NCBI RefSeq assembly: GCF_028617075.1
Contig: NZ_JAQKGV010000001.1
Span: 62,001 to 126,000 of the forward strand
Length of the DNA stretch: 64,000 nt
From: Rubrobacter calidifluminis
Lineage (GTDB): Bacteria; Actinomycetota; Rubrobacteria; Rubrobacterales; Rubrobacteraceae
Reading direction: 5' to 3'
Positions 1 to 7,944 of this stretch are shown here, in pieces. The notes beneath the pieces are model-generated. The model worked only from the letters and a program-made list of their open reading frames with translations, was not told where the DNA came from and ran no database searches. The translations under genes were made by a program, and so were the position numbers. Position 1 is the first letter of the stretch. Every line of letters starts with the position of its first letter.

Positions 1-1
1 C

Positions 2-841
2 GTCTTCGAGTTGTGGATCAACACCGCTCTCTCGCGGGAGAAGTTCGGGTTCGGGTTTCTGTGGTCGCGCGACTTCAACGTCAACGGCGGCCGGATAGGG
101 GCGCTGACGGTCATCTACGGGACGGTGGTGACCGCAGTAATAGCGATAGTGCTCTCCGGGCTGGTGGGTGTGGGGATCGCGGCTTTCCTGGTGGAGGTCG
201 CGCCGCGTCGCCTCAACCGGGTGGTCGGGTTCGTGGTCGAGCTCCTGGCGGCCATCCCCTCGATCGTCTACGGCTTCTGGGGGATATTCGCGCTCGCGCC
301 CTGGCTCGGGCGCTACGTGGTGCCGATTATAAAGGATCTGCTCGCATGGCTTCCGATTTTCTCCGGTCCCTACGTCAACGCGAGCGTGTTCACGGCGTCG
401 ATAGTGCTGGCGATAATGATCCTTCCGACGGTGGCGGCGATCTCGCGGGACGTGATAGAGGCCGTGCCCGACTCCCAGCGAGAGGGGATGCTCGCCCTCG
501 GGGCCACCCGCTGGGAGATGTTCAGCCGGGCGGTTCTGCCTTATGCCAAAAACGGGGTACTCGGTGCGCTGATACTCGGCATGGGTCGGGCTGCGGGAGA
601 GACGATGGCCGTCACGCTCATCATCGGCAACAACGCCCAGCTCTTCACGTCCCTCTTCCAGCAGGGGGCGACGATGGCCAGCGTCATCGCCAACGACTTC
701 GGGGAGGCGCAGGGGTTGTTCCTCTCCGCCCTGCTTGAGATAGGGCTGCTCCTGTTCGCCATCACGTTTTTCATAAACGTTGGGGCGAGGCTTCTGGTGT
801 GGTTCTTCGTCCGTGATCCGAAAGGGGGTGTGAGGGTGTGA
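2..841 (+). CDS. pstC: Phosphate ABC transporter permease PstC (5' end outside window)
   Basis: Inner-membrane permease subunit of the high-affinity phosphate importer, partnering with PstA and PstB. The frame is open from base 2, so the true start and probably the first membrane helix lie upstream; about 280 residues are visible. Several hydrophobic helices are seen, plus the cytoplasmic coupling loop near the C-terminal third (EGMLALGATRWEMFSRAVLP followed by GRAAGETMAV), which contacts the ATPase in this family. The stop overlaps the pstA start by 4 nt, so the two are translationally coupled. The TTG at base 11 is only an internal codon. The solute-binding PstS is presumably upstream of the window. 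Confidence 0.93.
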   Translation, partial: VFELWINTALSREKFGFGFLWSRDFNVNGGRIGALTVIYGTVVTAVIAIVLSGLVGVGIAAFLVEVAPRRLNRVVGFVVELLAAIPSIVYGFWGIFALAPWLGRYVVPIIKDLLAWLPIFSGPYVNASVFTASIVLAIMILPTVAAISRDVIEAVPDSQREGMLALGATRWEMFSRAVLPYAKNGVLGALILGMGRAAGETMAVTLIIGNNAQLFTSLFQQGATMASVIANDFGEAQGLFLSALLEIGLLLFAITFFINVGARLLVWFFVRDPKGGVRV

Positions 842-1707
842 GCACACTCGCCTCCACCACGCCCCGCGACAGACGGCGGCGAAGGATGGATCGTGCGATG
901 CTCTGCCTGGCCTATGCCTGCGTGGTCGTCGCCGTGGTTCCGCTCGCGGCGGTGCTCCTCTACGTGATCGTGAAGGGGGCCGGGGCTTGGGACAGGGAGT
1001 TCTTCACCGGGTTGCCGACCCTCTTCGGCAGCGGTGGCGGCGTGGCGAACGGGATCGTCGGCACCCTGATCACCGTGGCCCTCGCGAGCGCCATCGGGAT
1101 CCCCTTCGGCGTGATGGCCGGCATATACCTCTCCGAATACGGGAGGGGCTGGCTCGGGGCGCTGATCCGCTTCGTCGCCGACACGATGACCGGGATACCG
1201 TCCATCGTCGCGGGGATCTTTGTCTACGGGCTTGTCGTGCTCAACCTGGGCGGCTACAGCGGGTTCGCCGGGGCCCTCTCGCTGGCCATCCTCATGATCC
1301 CCGTCATCGCCCGCTCGACCGAGGGGGTCGTGAGGCTGGTGCCGGACTCGATAAGGGAGGCCTCTCTCGCGCTCGGTGTGCCGAGGTGGAAGACGACGCT
1401 GCGGGTCGTGGTCCCCGCGGCGCTCGGAGGGATACTGACCGGTATCCTGCTTTCAGTGGCCCGCGTCGCGGGTGAGACAGCGCCGCTGCTCTTTACCGCC
1501 TTTGGCAGCGACTACTTCAACCTGGACCCGTTCAAAGGCCCGATGCCGGAACTTCCGATCCAGATCTACAACGCCGCCCGCTCCGCCTACCCGGGCGTTA
1601 TACAGGTCGGCTGGGGTGCGGCGCTCCTGCTGGTCCTGATGGTCCTCGTGGCGAACCTCACCGCCAGAGTGATCTTCCGGGGACGTGGAACCGGGGCGGG
1701 GTTCTGA
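838..1707 (+). CDS. pstA: Phosphate ABC transporter permease PstA
   Basis: Second membrane subunit of the phosphate importer, 289 aa, a normal length for PstA. A short basic N-terminus ([10 protein letters not shown]) precedes the first helix (about residues 20-45). The coupling-loop signature [20 protein letters not shown] and [11 protein letters not shown] lie near residues 175-225. The GTG start at 838 sits in a GTGA overlap with the pstC stop. The order pstC-pstA-pstB-phoU is the usual Pst operon. Confidence 0.94.
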   Translation: MSTLASTTPRDRRRRRMDRAMLCLAYACVVVAVVPLAAVLLYVIVKGAGAWDREFFTGLPTLFGSGGGVANGIVGTLITVALASAIGIPFGVMAGIYLSEYGRGWLGALIRFVADTMTGIPSIVAGIFVYGLVVLNLGGYSGFAGALSLAILMIPVIARSTEGVVRLVPDSIREASLALGVPRWKTTLRVVVPAALGGILTGILLSVARVAGETAPLLFTAFGSDYFNLDPFKGPMPELPIQIYNAARSAYPGVIQVGWGAALLLVLMVLVANLTARVIFRGRGTGAGF

Positions 1708-1825
1708 GGGGGCGGGAGTCTTTGGCGTCCAACCCAGGAGGTCAGAAGTTTTGGAGAACAGCAGCAACGCCGTTGACAGAAGGACCGCTGCACGCCGTGA
1801 GATCCCGGTTGGCAGGGAGGAAAAG

Positions 1826-2608
1826 ATGAGCGCGCCGCCGGTGATGGAGATCCACGACCTCTCGATGTACTATGGCTCCTTTCAGGCTCTAAAGGAGGTG
1901 AGCCTGAAGGTGACCCGCAACAGGATCACGGCCCTCATCGGGCCCTCCGGGTGCGGCAAGAGCACCTTCCTGCGCAGCCTCAACCGGATGCACGAGGTCG
2001 TGCCGGGAGCCCGCATCGAGGGGCGGGTCCTGCTCGACGGGGAGGACATCTACGCCGAGGGAGTGGACCCGGTGCGCGTGAGGCGCAGGGTGGGGATGGT
2101 ATTCCAGAAGCCGAATCCGTTCCCCACGATGTCCATCTACGACAACGTGGTCGCCGGCCTCAGGCTCGGGGGGCGGCGCAAGAGGAGCGATCTCGACGAG
2201 ATCGTGGAGCGCACTCTGCGTCAGGCTGCTTTGTGGGACGAGGTCAAAGACAAGCTCAAAGACAGCGGGACCTCCCTCTCCGGCGGCCAGCAGCAGCGGT
2301 TGTGCATCGCCCGCACGCTCGCCGTCGAGCCCGAGGTCATCCTCATGGACGAACCTGCGAGCGCCCTCGACCCCATCTCCACCCAGAAGATAGAGGATGC
2401 AATGCAGCAGCTGAAGCGGGACTACACGATCGTGATCGTGACCCACAACATGCAGCAGGCTGCGCGGGCCTCGGACTTCACCGGATTCTTCTTCATCGAG
2501 AAGACCGGAGCTCCCGGCTGCCTCTGGGAGTTCGGGGAGACGGAGAAGATCTTCTCCAACCCCGAGCGGCGGGAGACCGAGGACTATGTGACCGGACGTT
2601 TCGGATAG
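1826..2608 (+). CDS. pstB: Phosphate ABC transporter ATPase PstB
   Basis: ATP-binding subunit energising PstCA, 260 aa from this start. Walker A is GPSGCGKST, the ABC signature is [16 protein letters not shown], Walker B is [13 protein letters not shown], and the switch histidine is in [11 protein letters not shown] chose ATG 1826, which has GGGAGG 5 nt upstream and gives the family length. A TTG at 1751, in frame and with a perfect AGGAGG 9 nt upstream (1736-1741), would add a 25-residue N-terminal tail. Both starts could be used. It follows pstA by about 118 nt and precedes phoU by 5 nt. Confidence 0.93.
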   Translation: MSAPPVMEIHDLSMYYGSFQALKEVSLKVTRNRITALIGPSGCGKSTFLRSLNRMHEVVPGARIEGRVLLDGEDIYAEGVDPVRVRRRVGMVFQKPNPFPTMSIYDNVVAGLRLGGRRKRSDLDEIVERTLRQAALWDEVKDKLKDSGTSLSGGQQQRLCIARTLAVEPEVILMDEPASALDPISTQKIEDAMQQLKRDYTIVIVTHNMQQAARASDFTGFFFIEKTGAPGCLWEFGETEKIFSNPERRETEDYVTGRFG

Positions 2609-2613
2609 CCACC

Positions 2614-3297
2614 ATGCCCAGGGAGATCTTCCAGCGGGAGCTCGACGGCCTCATCGAGGAGGTCATGGAGTTCGGCGACGACGTCTGCGGTTCGCTGGAG
2701 CTGATGGTCCGCTCGATGGAGGACCACGACGCGGGACTGGCCCGCCGGGTGGTCGGCTCGGATGCCCGCTACAAGGCCCGGGGTGCCGAGATAGACGCCG
2801 AGTGTATGGTCCTGCAGGCGCGTCAGGCTCCGGTGGCGAGGGACCTGCGCCTACTGCACACCCTGCAGGGTGTGACGAACCATCTGGTACGCTCCGGGAC
2901 GCTCTGCGAGCACATCTGCGCTGCGCTCGTGGAGACCGAGGGGCACGAGCGTGATCTCGAGCTCGAGAGAACGCTCGTTGAGATGGCCGCCCTCACCCGA
3001 GACCTCCTGCGTGAAGGGCTCGTTGTCTTCCGGGAACGTGAGGTCGACCGGGCCCGCAACCTGCAGGCGACCGACGACCGGGTGGACCTCCTGTATTCGG
3101 AGGCGCTCAACCTCATCGCCAACCCCCCCGAGGACAGGCCTGGCAGCCCGGAATGGCGGATGCGCGCCGCCCTGATCGCCCACTACCTGGAGCGTATCGC
3201 CGATCACGGTGTGGACATCGGTGCGGGGACGGTATTCCTCGTCACCGGGGAGCGCATAGAAGAGGCCGTCAACCAGTACCTCCAGCGCAACGATTGA
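2614..3297 (+). CDS. phoU: Phosphate signalling protein PhoU
   Basis: Cytoplasmic helical protein that in known systems links the Pst transporter to the phosphate-sensing kinase and lowers phosphate uptake. It has 227 aa, typical of the family, with two PhoU repeats: residues 1-110 contain the metal-binding-type E/D pattern in IEEVMEFGDDV, and the C-terminal half contains YLERIADHGVDIG. The start ATG 2614 lies 5 nt after pstB. The stop codon directly abuts the stop codon of the opposite-strand carrier gene, with no spacer. Confidence 0.92.
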   Translation: MPREIFQRELDGLIEEVMEFGDDVCGSLELMVRSMEDHDAGLARRVVGSDARYKARGAEIDAECMVLQARQAPVARDLRLLHTLQGVTNHLVRSGTLCEHICAALVETEGHERDLELERTLVEMAALTRDLLREGLVVFREREVDRARNLQATDDRVDLLYSEALNLIANPPEDRPGSPEWRMRAALIAHYLERIADHGVDIGAGTVFLVTGERIEEAVNQYLQRND

Positions 3298-4212
3298 TCA
3301 GACGCCCATAAAGACGAGCAGAAGCGTCAGGGTGATGAAACTGGCGGCGGTGGAGACGACGACCACGCTGCTCACGAGCTTGGGGCGGACGTCGAACTCT
3401 ATGGACAGTATGGTGATGTTCACCGCGGTCGGCATACTCCCGAGCACCACCGCGAGCCTGGTGGTGAGCGGGCCCATGCCGAGGAGGTGGGCGATGGCGA
3501 AAGCGAGCGGTACGGAGAGTACCAGCCTCATCCCCGCCGCGAGTGCTACCTGCGTGCCTTCGGTGACAACCCTGGTTTCTGCAAGCTGCATGCCCAGTAT
3601 GACAAGCAGGAGCGGAATCGTGGCTTCTGCGAGCAGGTTCACCCCACGCATGAGATCGGCCGCCGCCCCGGCGGTGGGTACCCCCACTTCCCTGAGCGCG
3701 AGCCCTCCGGCCACGGCGTAGATCTGCGGCATCCTGACGAGCCTGCGCAGCCCCTCTCGCCAGCCGCCTCCCCCGGAGCCAGCGATGTACACCGCGAGCG
3801 TCTGCGCCAGGACCGACTGGACGACGAAGAAGACGACGGCCTGCTCGAAGCCGCGCTCCCCGAAGGCGAACCGGGCGAGCGGGAGGCCGTAGTTGCCGGC
3901 GTTCATGAACATCGTGCACAGCATGACCGCCGTCGTGGTGGCGCGATCCTTACGGGTGGCCTTCTCGGCGAGCCAGCTCACCGCGCCGAGCACGACCACC
4001 AGAACCACCATGAAGATGACTATCTTGAACGCCTGCGAGGAACCGGTGCGCATCCTGGCCAGCGAGGAGAAGATGAGGGCCGGGCTCATCAGGTAGATGC
4101 TCACGCGGTTGACCGACTGGATGTCCAGGCTCACCAGCCGGCGTAGTGCATAACCCGCCCCCACCACCACGAGGATGGGAAGCAAAACCTGCATGAAGAC
4201 GCCCGTTATCAT
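3298..4212 (-). CDS. AEC-family (auxin efflux carrier type) transporter
   Basis: Predicted integral membrane carrier of 304 aa with about ten hydrophobic helices in two halves, starting MITGVFMQVLLPILVVVGAGY. AEC-family hallmarks are the N-terminal LLPILVVVGAGYALRR and a late Asn/Gly helix break, MFMNAGNYGLPLARFAFGE. Bacterial homologues move dicarboxylates or similar anions; the substrate here cannot be read. The ATG at 4212 has no clear SD. A weak -10-like TGTAGT lies 6 nt upstream, so a leaderless mRNA is possible. It converges with phoU without a gap or terminator. Confidence 0.85.
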   Translation of the reverse strand: MITGVFMQVLLPILVVVGAGYALRRLVSLDIQSVNRVSIYLMSPALIFSSLARMRTGSSQAFKIVIFMVVLVVVLGAVSWLAEKATRKDRATTTAVMLCTMFMNAGNYGLPLARFAFGERGFEQAVVFFVVQSVLAQTLAVYIAGSGGGGWREGLRRLVRMPQIYAVAGGLALREVGVPTAGAAADLMRGVNLLAEATIPLLLVILGMQLAETRVVTEGTQVALAAGMRLVLSVPLAFAIAHLLGMGPLTTRLAVVLGSMPTAVNITILSIEFDVRPKLVSSVVVVSTAASFITLTLLLVFMGV

Positions 4213-4260
4213 GTCCCGACTACATGTTAGTAGCTCGTCTCTTCTCTTTCTCTTGGTTCT

Positions 4261-4884
4261 TCAGGTGATCGGGACGTCCGAGACCGCCCTGCGGAAGGCT
4301 CTTCTCTCGAGCAGCCGCCCGTACCACTCCTCCACCCCGGGAACCTCCGGGCGCTCAATAGGAAGATTGAACCACCGGTGCGCGCTCACCCCGAGCGGGA
4401 TGTCCGCCGCCGTGAACGAATCTCCGCAGACGTACTCCCTCTCCCGGAGATGCTCGTCCAGCAGGCGCCAGTCCTCCGCGGCCTGCCGGGCGGATTCCTC
4501 GATCAGAGCCTCGTCTCGCTCGGCTTCGGGGGTGCGCACGAGCCCGAGGAAGACGGGCCTGAGGTGTGCCCACACGGTGGTCTGCTGCCAGTCCATCCAG
4601 CGGTCGGCGTCGGCGGCCTCCTGCGGGTCCCAGGGCCAGAGGATGCCGGAGCCGTAGCGACGGGCGAGGTAGCGTACGATCGCGTTCGACTCCCAGAGGG
4701 TGAAGCCGTCCTCCTCGATCGCGGGGACGAGGCCGGTCGGGTTGATCCGGCGGTACTCCGGGGTGTCGGTCCGGCCGAAGGGCCCTCCTGCGTCCACCCG
4801 CTCGTACTCGAGGGAGAGCTCCTCGCAGCACCACAGGACTTTCTGCACGTTGATCGAGTTGTTCCTGCCCCACACCCGGAGCAT
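4261..4884 (-). CDS. Glutathione S-transferase family protein
   Basis: A 207-aa GST-fold protein. The N-terminal thioredoxin-like domain (1-80) carries NPTGLVPAIEEDGFTLWES, the cis-Pro and glutathione gamma-Glu binding region (E-S). The C-terminal helical domain (90-205) contains FTAADIPLGV. The start ATG overlaps the stop of the upstream CoA-transferase gene by one base (ATGA), so it is the last gene of the crotonase-CoA-transferase-GST operon. GSTs in catabolic operons often isomerise or detoxify an intermediate. Few actinobacteria make glutathione, so the thiol used is open. No terminator is visible after it. Confidence 0.85.
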   Translation of the reverse strand: MLRVWGRNNSINVQKVLWCCEELSLEYERVDAGGPFGRTDTPEYRRINPTGLVPAIEEDGFTLWESNAIVRYLARRYGSGILWPWDPQEAADADRWMDWQQTTVWAHLRPVFLGLVRTPEAERDEALIEESARQAAEDWRLLDEHLREREYVCGDSFTAADIPLGVSAHRWFNLPIERPEVPGVEEWYGRLLERRAFRRAVSDVPIT

Positions 4885-6026
4885 CAGTCCTCCTCCTCGT
4901 CCAGCAATGCGTTGTCCTCCCCTAGAAGCGGCGGGGGAGAGGGGGCTCTCCTGCCGGAACGCCCGTAGGAGACGGGGGTGCCGGGGAGCCTTATCTTCCC
5001 GAGTTTCGGATGTTCCACGGTGTCTACCAGACCCAGGTATTCGACCTGCGGTGAGGCGTAGACCTCGTCGAGCGTCCTGATGCGCCCGGCCGGGATGCCC
5101 GCCTCGTCCAGCCTCTCCATCCACTCCTCGACACCCGCCGAGGCGAAGGCGGGGGCCATCTCCTTCTCCAGCTCTTCCACCCTCCTCACCCGGTCCTCGT
5201 TCCTGGCGAAGCGCTCGTCCTCCGGGTCGAGCCCGACGAGGGGGGCGAAGCGCCGCCACAGACCTTCTGAGCCCACGGCGACGTTGATGAGTCCGTCCGC
5301 GCATTCGTACGTGCCGTAGGGGGCTATCGTGGGGTGGCGGTTGCCCTCGGGACCGGGGACCTCCCCGGCGATGAGCCAGCGCGTCCCCTGGAAGGCGTGG
5401 ACCGCGACGATGCCCGCCAAAAGCGAGGTCGTAACCCGCTGCCCCCTGCCGCTCCTCTCGCGCTCGAGGAGCGCCGAGACGACCCCGTAGGCCCCGAACA
5501 TCCCGGCGAGGATGTCCGCGATGGGGGTGCCGACTTTCGTCGGTGGTCCGCCGACGGGACCGGTGAAGCTCATGAGCCCGCCCTCTCCCTGCACGATCTG
5601 GTCGAAGCCGGGCCGGTGCCCCTCAGGACCTCCCTCCCCGAAGCCGGTGATCGAGAGCACCACGAGACGGGGGTTGAGCTTCTCGAGCTCCCCCTGCGAG
5701 AGCCCGAGCTTCTGCATGACCCCGGGCCGGAAGTTCTCGACGAGCACGTCCGAGCCCCGGATGAGCTTCTTGAGCTTCTCGAGGTCCCCGGGATCCTTGA
5801 GGTCCAGCTCCACCGAGCGCTTGTTGCGGTTGACCGAGAGGAAGTAGGTCGACTCCCCCTCGACGAACGGTGGTCCCCACCCGCGGGTGTCGTCTCCGAC
5901 CCCCGGGCGCTCGACCTTTGTGACCTCGGCTCCGGCGTCGGCGAGCATCAAGGTGGCGTAGGGCCCGGCGAGCGCCCGGGTGAGGTCTACGACCTTTATC
6001 CCGGCGAGCGGGCCCTCCTCAGCCAA
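4884..6026 (-). CDS. CaiB/BaiF family (class III) CoA-transferase
   Basis: Transfers CoA between carboxylic acids through enzyme-bound anhydride intermediates; cytosolic. It has 380 aa, normal for the family. The N-terminal signature is GIKVVDLTRALAGPYATLML. The aspartate expected to be the nucleophile is in GTPIADILAGM. The NRNKRSVELDLKDP and ENFRPGVM motifs match family III. The start overlaps the crotonase gene by 8 nt. With the crotonase upstream and GST downstream it probably activates an imported acid as its CoA thioester. The substrate (formyl-, crotonobetainyl-, mesaconyl-type and so on) cannot be assigned from sequence. Confidence 0.9.
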   Translation of the reverse strand: MAEEGPLAGIKVVDLTRALAGPYATLMLADAGAEVTKVERPGVGDDTRGWGPPFVEGESTYFLSVNRNKRSVELDLKDPGDLEKLKKLIRGSDVLVENFRPGVMQKLGLSQGELEKLNPRLVVLSITGFGEGGPEGHRPGFDQIVQGEGGLMSFTGPVGGPPTKVGTPIADILAGMFGAYGVVSALLERERSGRGQRVTTSLLAGIVAVHAFQGTRWLIAGEVPGPEGNRHPTIAPYGTYECADGLINVAVGSEGLWRRFAPLVGLDPEDERFARNEDRVRRVEELEKEMAPAFASAGVEEWMERLDEAGIPAGRIRTLDEVYASPQVEYLGLVDTVEHPKLGKIRLPGTPVSYGRSGRRAPSPPPLLGEDNALLDEEED

Positions 6027-6972
6027 AGCGGGGCGCCCTCTTCTCGAGGAAGGCTTTCACGCCTTCCGGAAAGTCCTCCGGGTCGACGTAACCGTAGGCG
6101 GCGGGCTCCCTGCCGGACGCCGACCCGGCACGGGCCTTGACCGTCCGGAGCGAGGCCTGGGACTGCTCGCGGATGGTCCGGACCATCTCGAACGCCTCGT
6201 GCATCGCCGACTCCCCTTCCGGCACCACCCGGTTGACGAGTCCCCACTCGAGCGCCTCCCGCGCGTCGAGCATCCGCCCGGTGTAGACGAGCTCCTTGGT
6301 CCGTGAGGGGCCGATGAGCGAGGTGAGGCGCTTGATGAAGTTGCGGCTCAGCGTGATCCCTAGCCGGGCGATGGGCATCCCGAGCTTCGCGCCGGGCTCG
6401 GCGACCCGCAGGTCGCACGCCAGCGCGACCTCAAGCCCGGTGCCGAGCGTGTACCCTTTCAGGCATGCTATCGTCGGGAGGGGACACTCCTCGATCGAGG
6501 CCACACACTCCTCCATCTTGTGGAAGATCATCTCGGCCCCCGGGAGCCCGACCTCACCCATCTCCCTGAGGTCGGCCCCCGCCGAGAAGTCCTCGCCCGC
6601 ACCCCGGATCACGAGCACCCTCACCGAACCGTCGGTCGATACCCGCCGTACCTTCTCGAGCAGAGAGTCCCACATCTGCTGGCTTATCGCGTTGCGCTTC
6701 TCCGGACGGCGCAGTGTGATCACCGCCACCCCACCCCCGACGTGGAGCCCGACCGAGCCCGGCCGTTCTTCCCCGCTCTCCTCCCGCTGGTCCTTGCCCC
6801 CACGGATCACCGAAACCAGCGCCCGCGCTCCCCGCGGTACATACCCCACGACCCCGGCACTCCGACGCCACGCGCGAGCCCCACCTTTCCTGCGCGTCCT
6901 GCCAGGTGAGCCCATCGACCGTAACCCCTCCCCGACTCTCGACTCTTCACGCGTCCTGGCCGCTTCTCCCAT
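6019..6972 (-). CDS. Enoyl-CoA hydratase/isomerase (crotonase) family protein with basic N-terminal extension
   Basis: Crotonase-fold enzyme acting on an acyl-CoA. The core begins near residue 75 (VGLHVGGGVAVITLRRPEK). The oxyanion-hole segments are DFSAGADLREM and GYTLGTGLEVALACDLRVAE. The first catalytic Glu (GTGLE) is kept, but the position of the second hydratase Glu reads MPIARLG, so it may be an isomerase or another crotonase activity rather than a true hydratase. ATG 6972 has AAGGAG 7 nt upstream, supporting 317 aa with a roughly 70-residue Arg/Gly-rich extension not usual in the family. First gene of the leftward operon, under the operator at 6988-7002. Confidence 0.85.
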   Translation of the reverse strand: MGEAARTREESRVGEGLRSMGSPGRTRRKGGARAWRRSAGVVGYVPRGARALVSVIRGGKDQREESGEERPGSVGLHVGGGVAVITLRRPEKRNAISQQMWDSLLEKVRRVSTDGSVRVLVIRGAGEDFSAGADLREMGEVGLPGAEMIFHKMEECVASIEECPLPTIACLKGYTLGTGLEVALACDLRVAEPGAKLGMPIARLGITLSRNFIKRLTSLIGPSRTKELVYTGRMLDAREALEWGLVNRVVPEGESAMHEAFEMVRTIREQSQASLRTVKARAGSASGREPAAYGYVDPEDFPEGVKAFLEKRAPRFG

Positions 6973-6982
6973 CGCCGACTCC

Positions 6983-7011
6983 TTGTGTGTCGATTGTCGA
7001 CATCATATAAT
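6983..7011 (+). promoter_or_regulatory. Promoter of the gntR-type gene, overlapping a divergent promoter
   Basis: Rightward -35 TTGTGT (6983-6988), 17-bp spacer, perfect -10 TATAAT (7006-7011), predicted start near 7018. On the opposite strand a -10-like TATGAT (complement of 7002-7007) would start the crotonase operon near 6995. The inverted repeat at 6988-7002 occupies the spacer of one promoter and the -10/+1 of the other. This is the expected geometry for repression of both. Confidence 0.6.
6988..7002. promoter_or_regulatory. Predicted GntR/FadR-type operator 1
   Basis: Inverted repeat with 6-bp perfect arms and a 3-bp centre: TGTCGA-TTG-TCGACA. Its complement TGTCGACAATCGACA matches the element at 7859-7873 at 14 of 15 bases. 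FCD-type GntR regulators bind short palindromes in their own promoter regions. The repressor gene lies just downstream. Confidence 0.65.
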
Positions 7012-7085
7012 GATTATTGCACGTGGATGGATCGGGATCAAGGCCGACTTGTCGGGGGCGGTGGATGGCGTAGTATGGAGCTGTT

Positions 7086-7823
7086 TTGAAGAGGACGGAT
7101 CGGTTCGGGTCGGGTGGGATCTTCGGGTCTGGGGGGAGTTTTGGCGCCTCGCTACCGGAGCAGGTGGCGGATGCGGTCTCTGACTGGATCGTTGAGGGGG
7201 AGCTCGAGCCGGGGAGTCGGCTGCCGGAGACGATGCTCGCGGAGCGGTTCGGGACCAGCCGGGCGCCGGTGCGCGAGGCGATCTACCTGCTCGAGCAGGC
7301 GGGGCTCGTGGAGCGGGTGCCGAGGAAGGGGACGGTCGTCCGGGACCATGACGAGGGGGAGGTCCGGGAGATCTACCGGGTACGTTTCGCGCTCGAGGAG
7401 TTCGCGCTGGAGAGGATCTGCGGGACCGAGCAGGAGCGGAGGCGGGCGGTCGAGGTTCTCTCCGGGCTTCTGGAGCGCATGCGCGAGGCACGCGACGATC
7501 CCCGCCACTACCACGACCTGAACTTCGCCTTCCACAAGGCCCTCATACAGGCCTCCGGCAGCGAACTGCTCGACCGGCTCTACCGGCAGATCGAAGGTCC
7601 GCTGCGCGTGTTTTTGCGCCTCTCCTTCCTCGACCCCGAGGTCGTGGCCGCCTCCACACGGGACCATGCAGAGCTGGTCGAGGCCATCCGCGCGGGGGAC
7701 CTCGAGCGGGCCTCCGGCATACTGCGTGAACACGACGCCCGGGGCATGAAACGGGCCATCGCCCACCTCTACTCCAAGAAGGCCCGCAGCACACACAGCC
7801 CCAAAGCATCGAAGGGGTATTGA
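7086..7823 (+). CDS. GntR family regulator, FadR/FCD subfamily
   Basis: DNA-binding regulator of 245 aa. The N-terminal winged helix (about residues 20-90) includes LAERFGTSRAPVREAIYLLE and the wing RVPRKGTVV. The all-helical FCD effector domain (about 95-225) carries the metal-site pattern D-x3-H (DLNFAFHKALI) and later His residues in TRDHAELVEAI and REHDARGMKRA. TTG 7086 is the start; GGAG lies about 8 nt upstream. It sits between the two copies of the predicted operator and most likely controls both arms and itself. The ligand is probably an acid or CoA ester of the encoded pathway (inference). Confidence 0.9.
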   Translation: MKRTDRFGSGGIFGSGGSFGASLPEQVADAVSDWIVEGELEPGSRLPETMLAERFGTSRAPVREAIYLLEQAGLVERVPRKGTVVRDHDEGEVREIYRVRFALEEFALERICGTEQERRRAVEVLSGLLERMREARDDPRHYHDLNFAFHKALIQASGSELLDRLYRQIEGPLRVFLRLSFLDPEVVAASTRDHAELVEAIRAGDLERASGILREHDARGMKRAIAHLYSKKARSTHSPKASKGY

Positions 7824-7848
7824 CTCACCCCCCAGACGGTGTGAGAAT
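7820..7848 (+). promoter_or_regulatory. Promoter for the alcohol dehydrogenase-permease pair
   Basis: -35 TTGACT (7820-7825, overlapping the gntR stop codon), 17-bp spacer, -10 GAGAAT (7843-7848), predicted start near 7855. The second operator copy begins about 4 nt downstream, so a bound repressor would block initiation or early elongation. Confidence 0.5.
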
Positions 7849-7858
7849 ACACCCAGGT

Positions 7859-7873
7859 TGTCGACAATCGGCA
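7859..7873. promoter_or_regulatory. Predicted GntR/FadR-type operator 2
   Basis: TGTCGACAATCGGCA, one mismatch from operator 1 in the complementary reading. The wider context GGTTG...CAACC makes a longer imperfect dyad. It lies in the 5' leader of the dehydrogenase gene, about 85 nt before its start codon. Confidence 0.62.
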
Positions 7874-7944
7874 ACCCGGGTGGGATGGCGGCGCCGGAGG
7901 CCGTCTGTGAGGTGTAGTCGTGGGGAGAGGGAGGGTTTTCTGCT

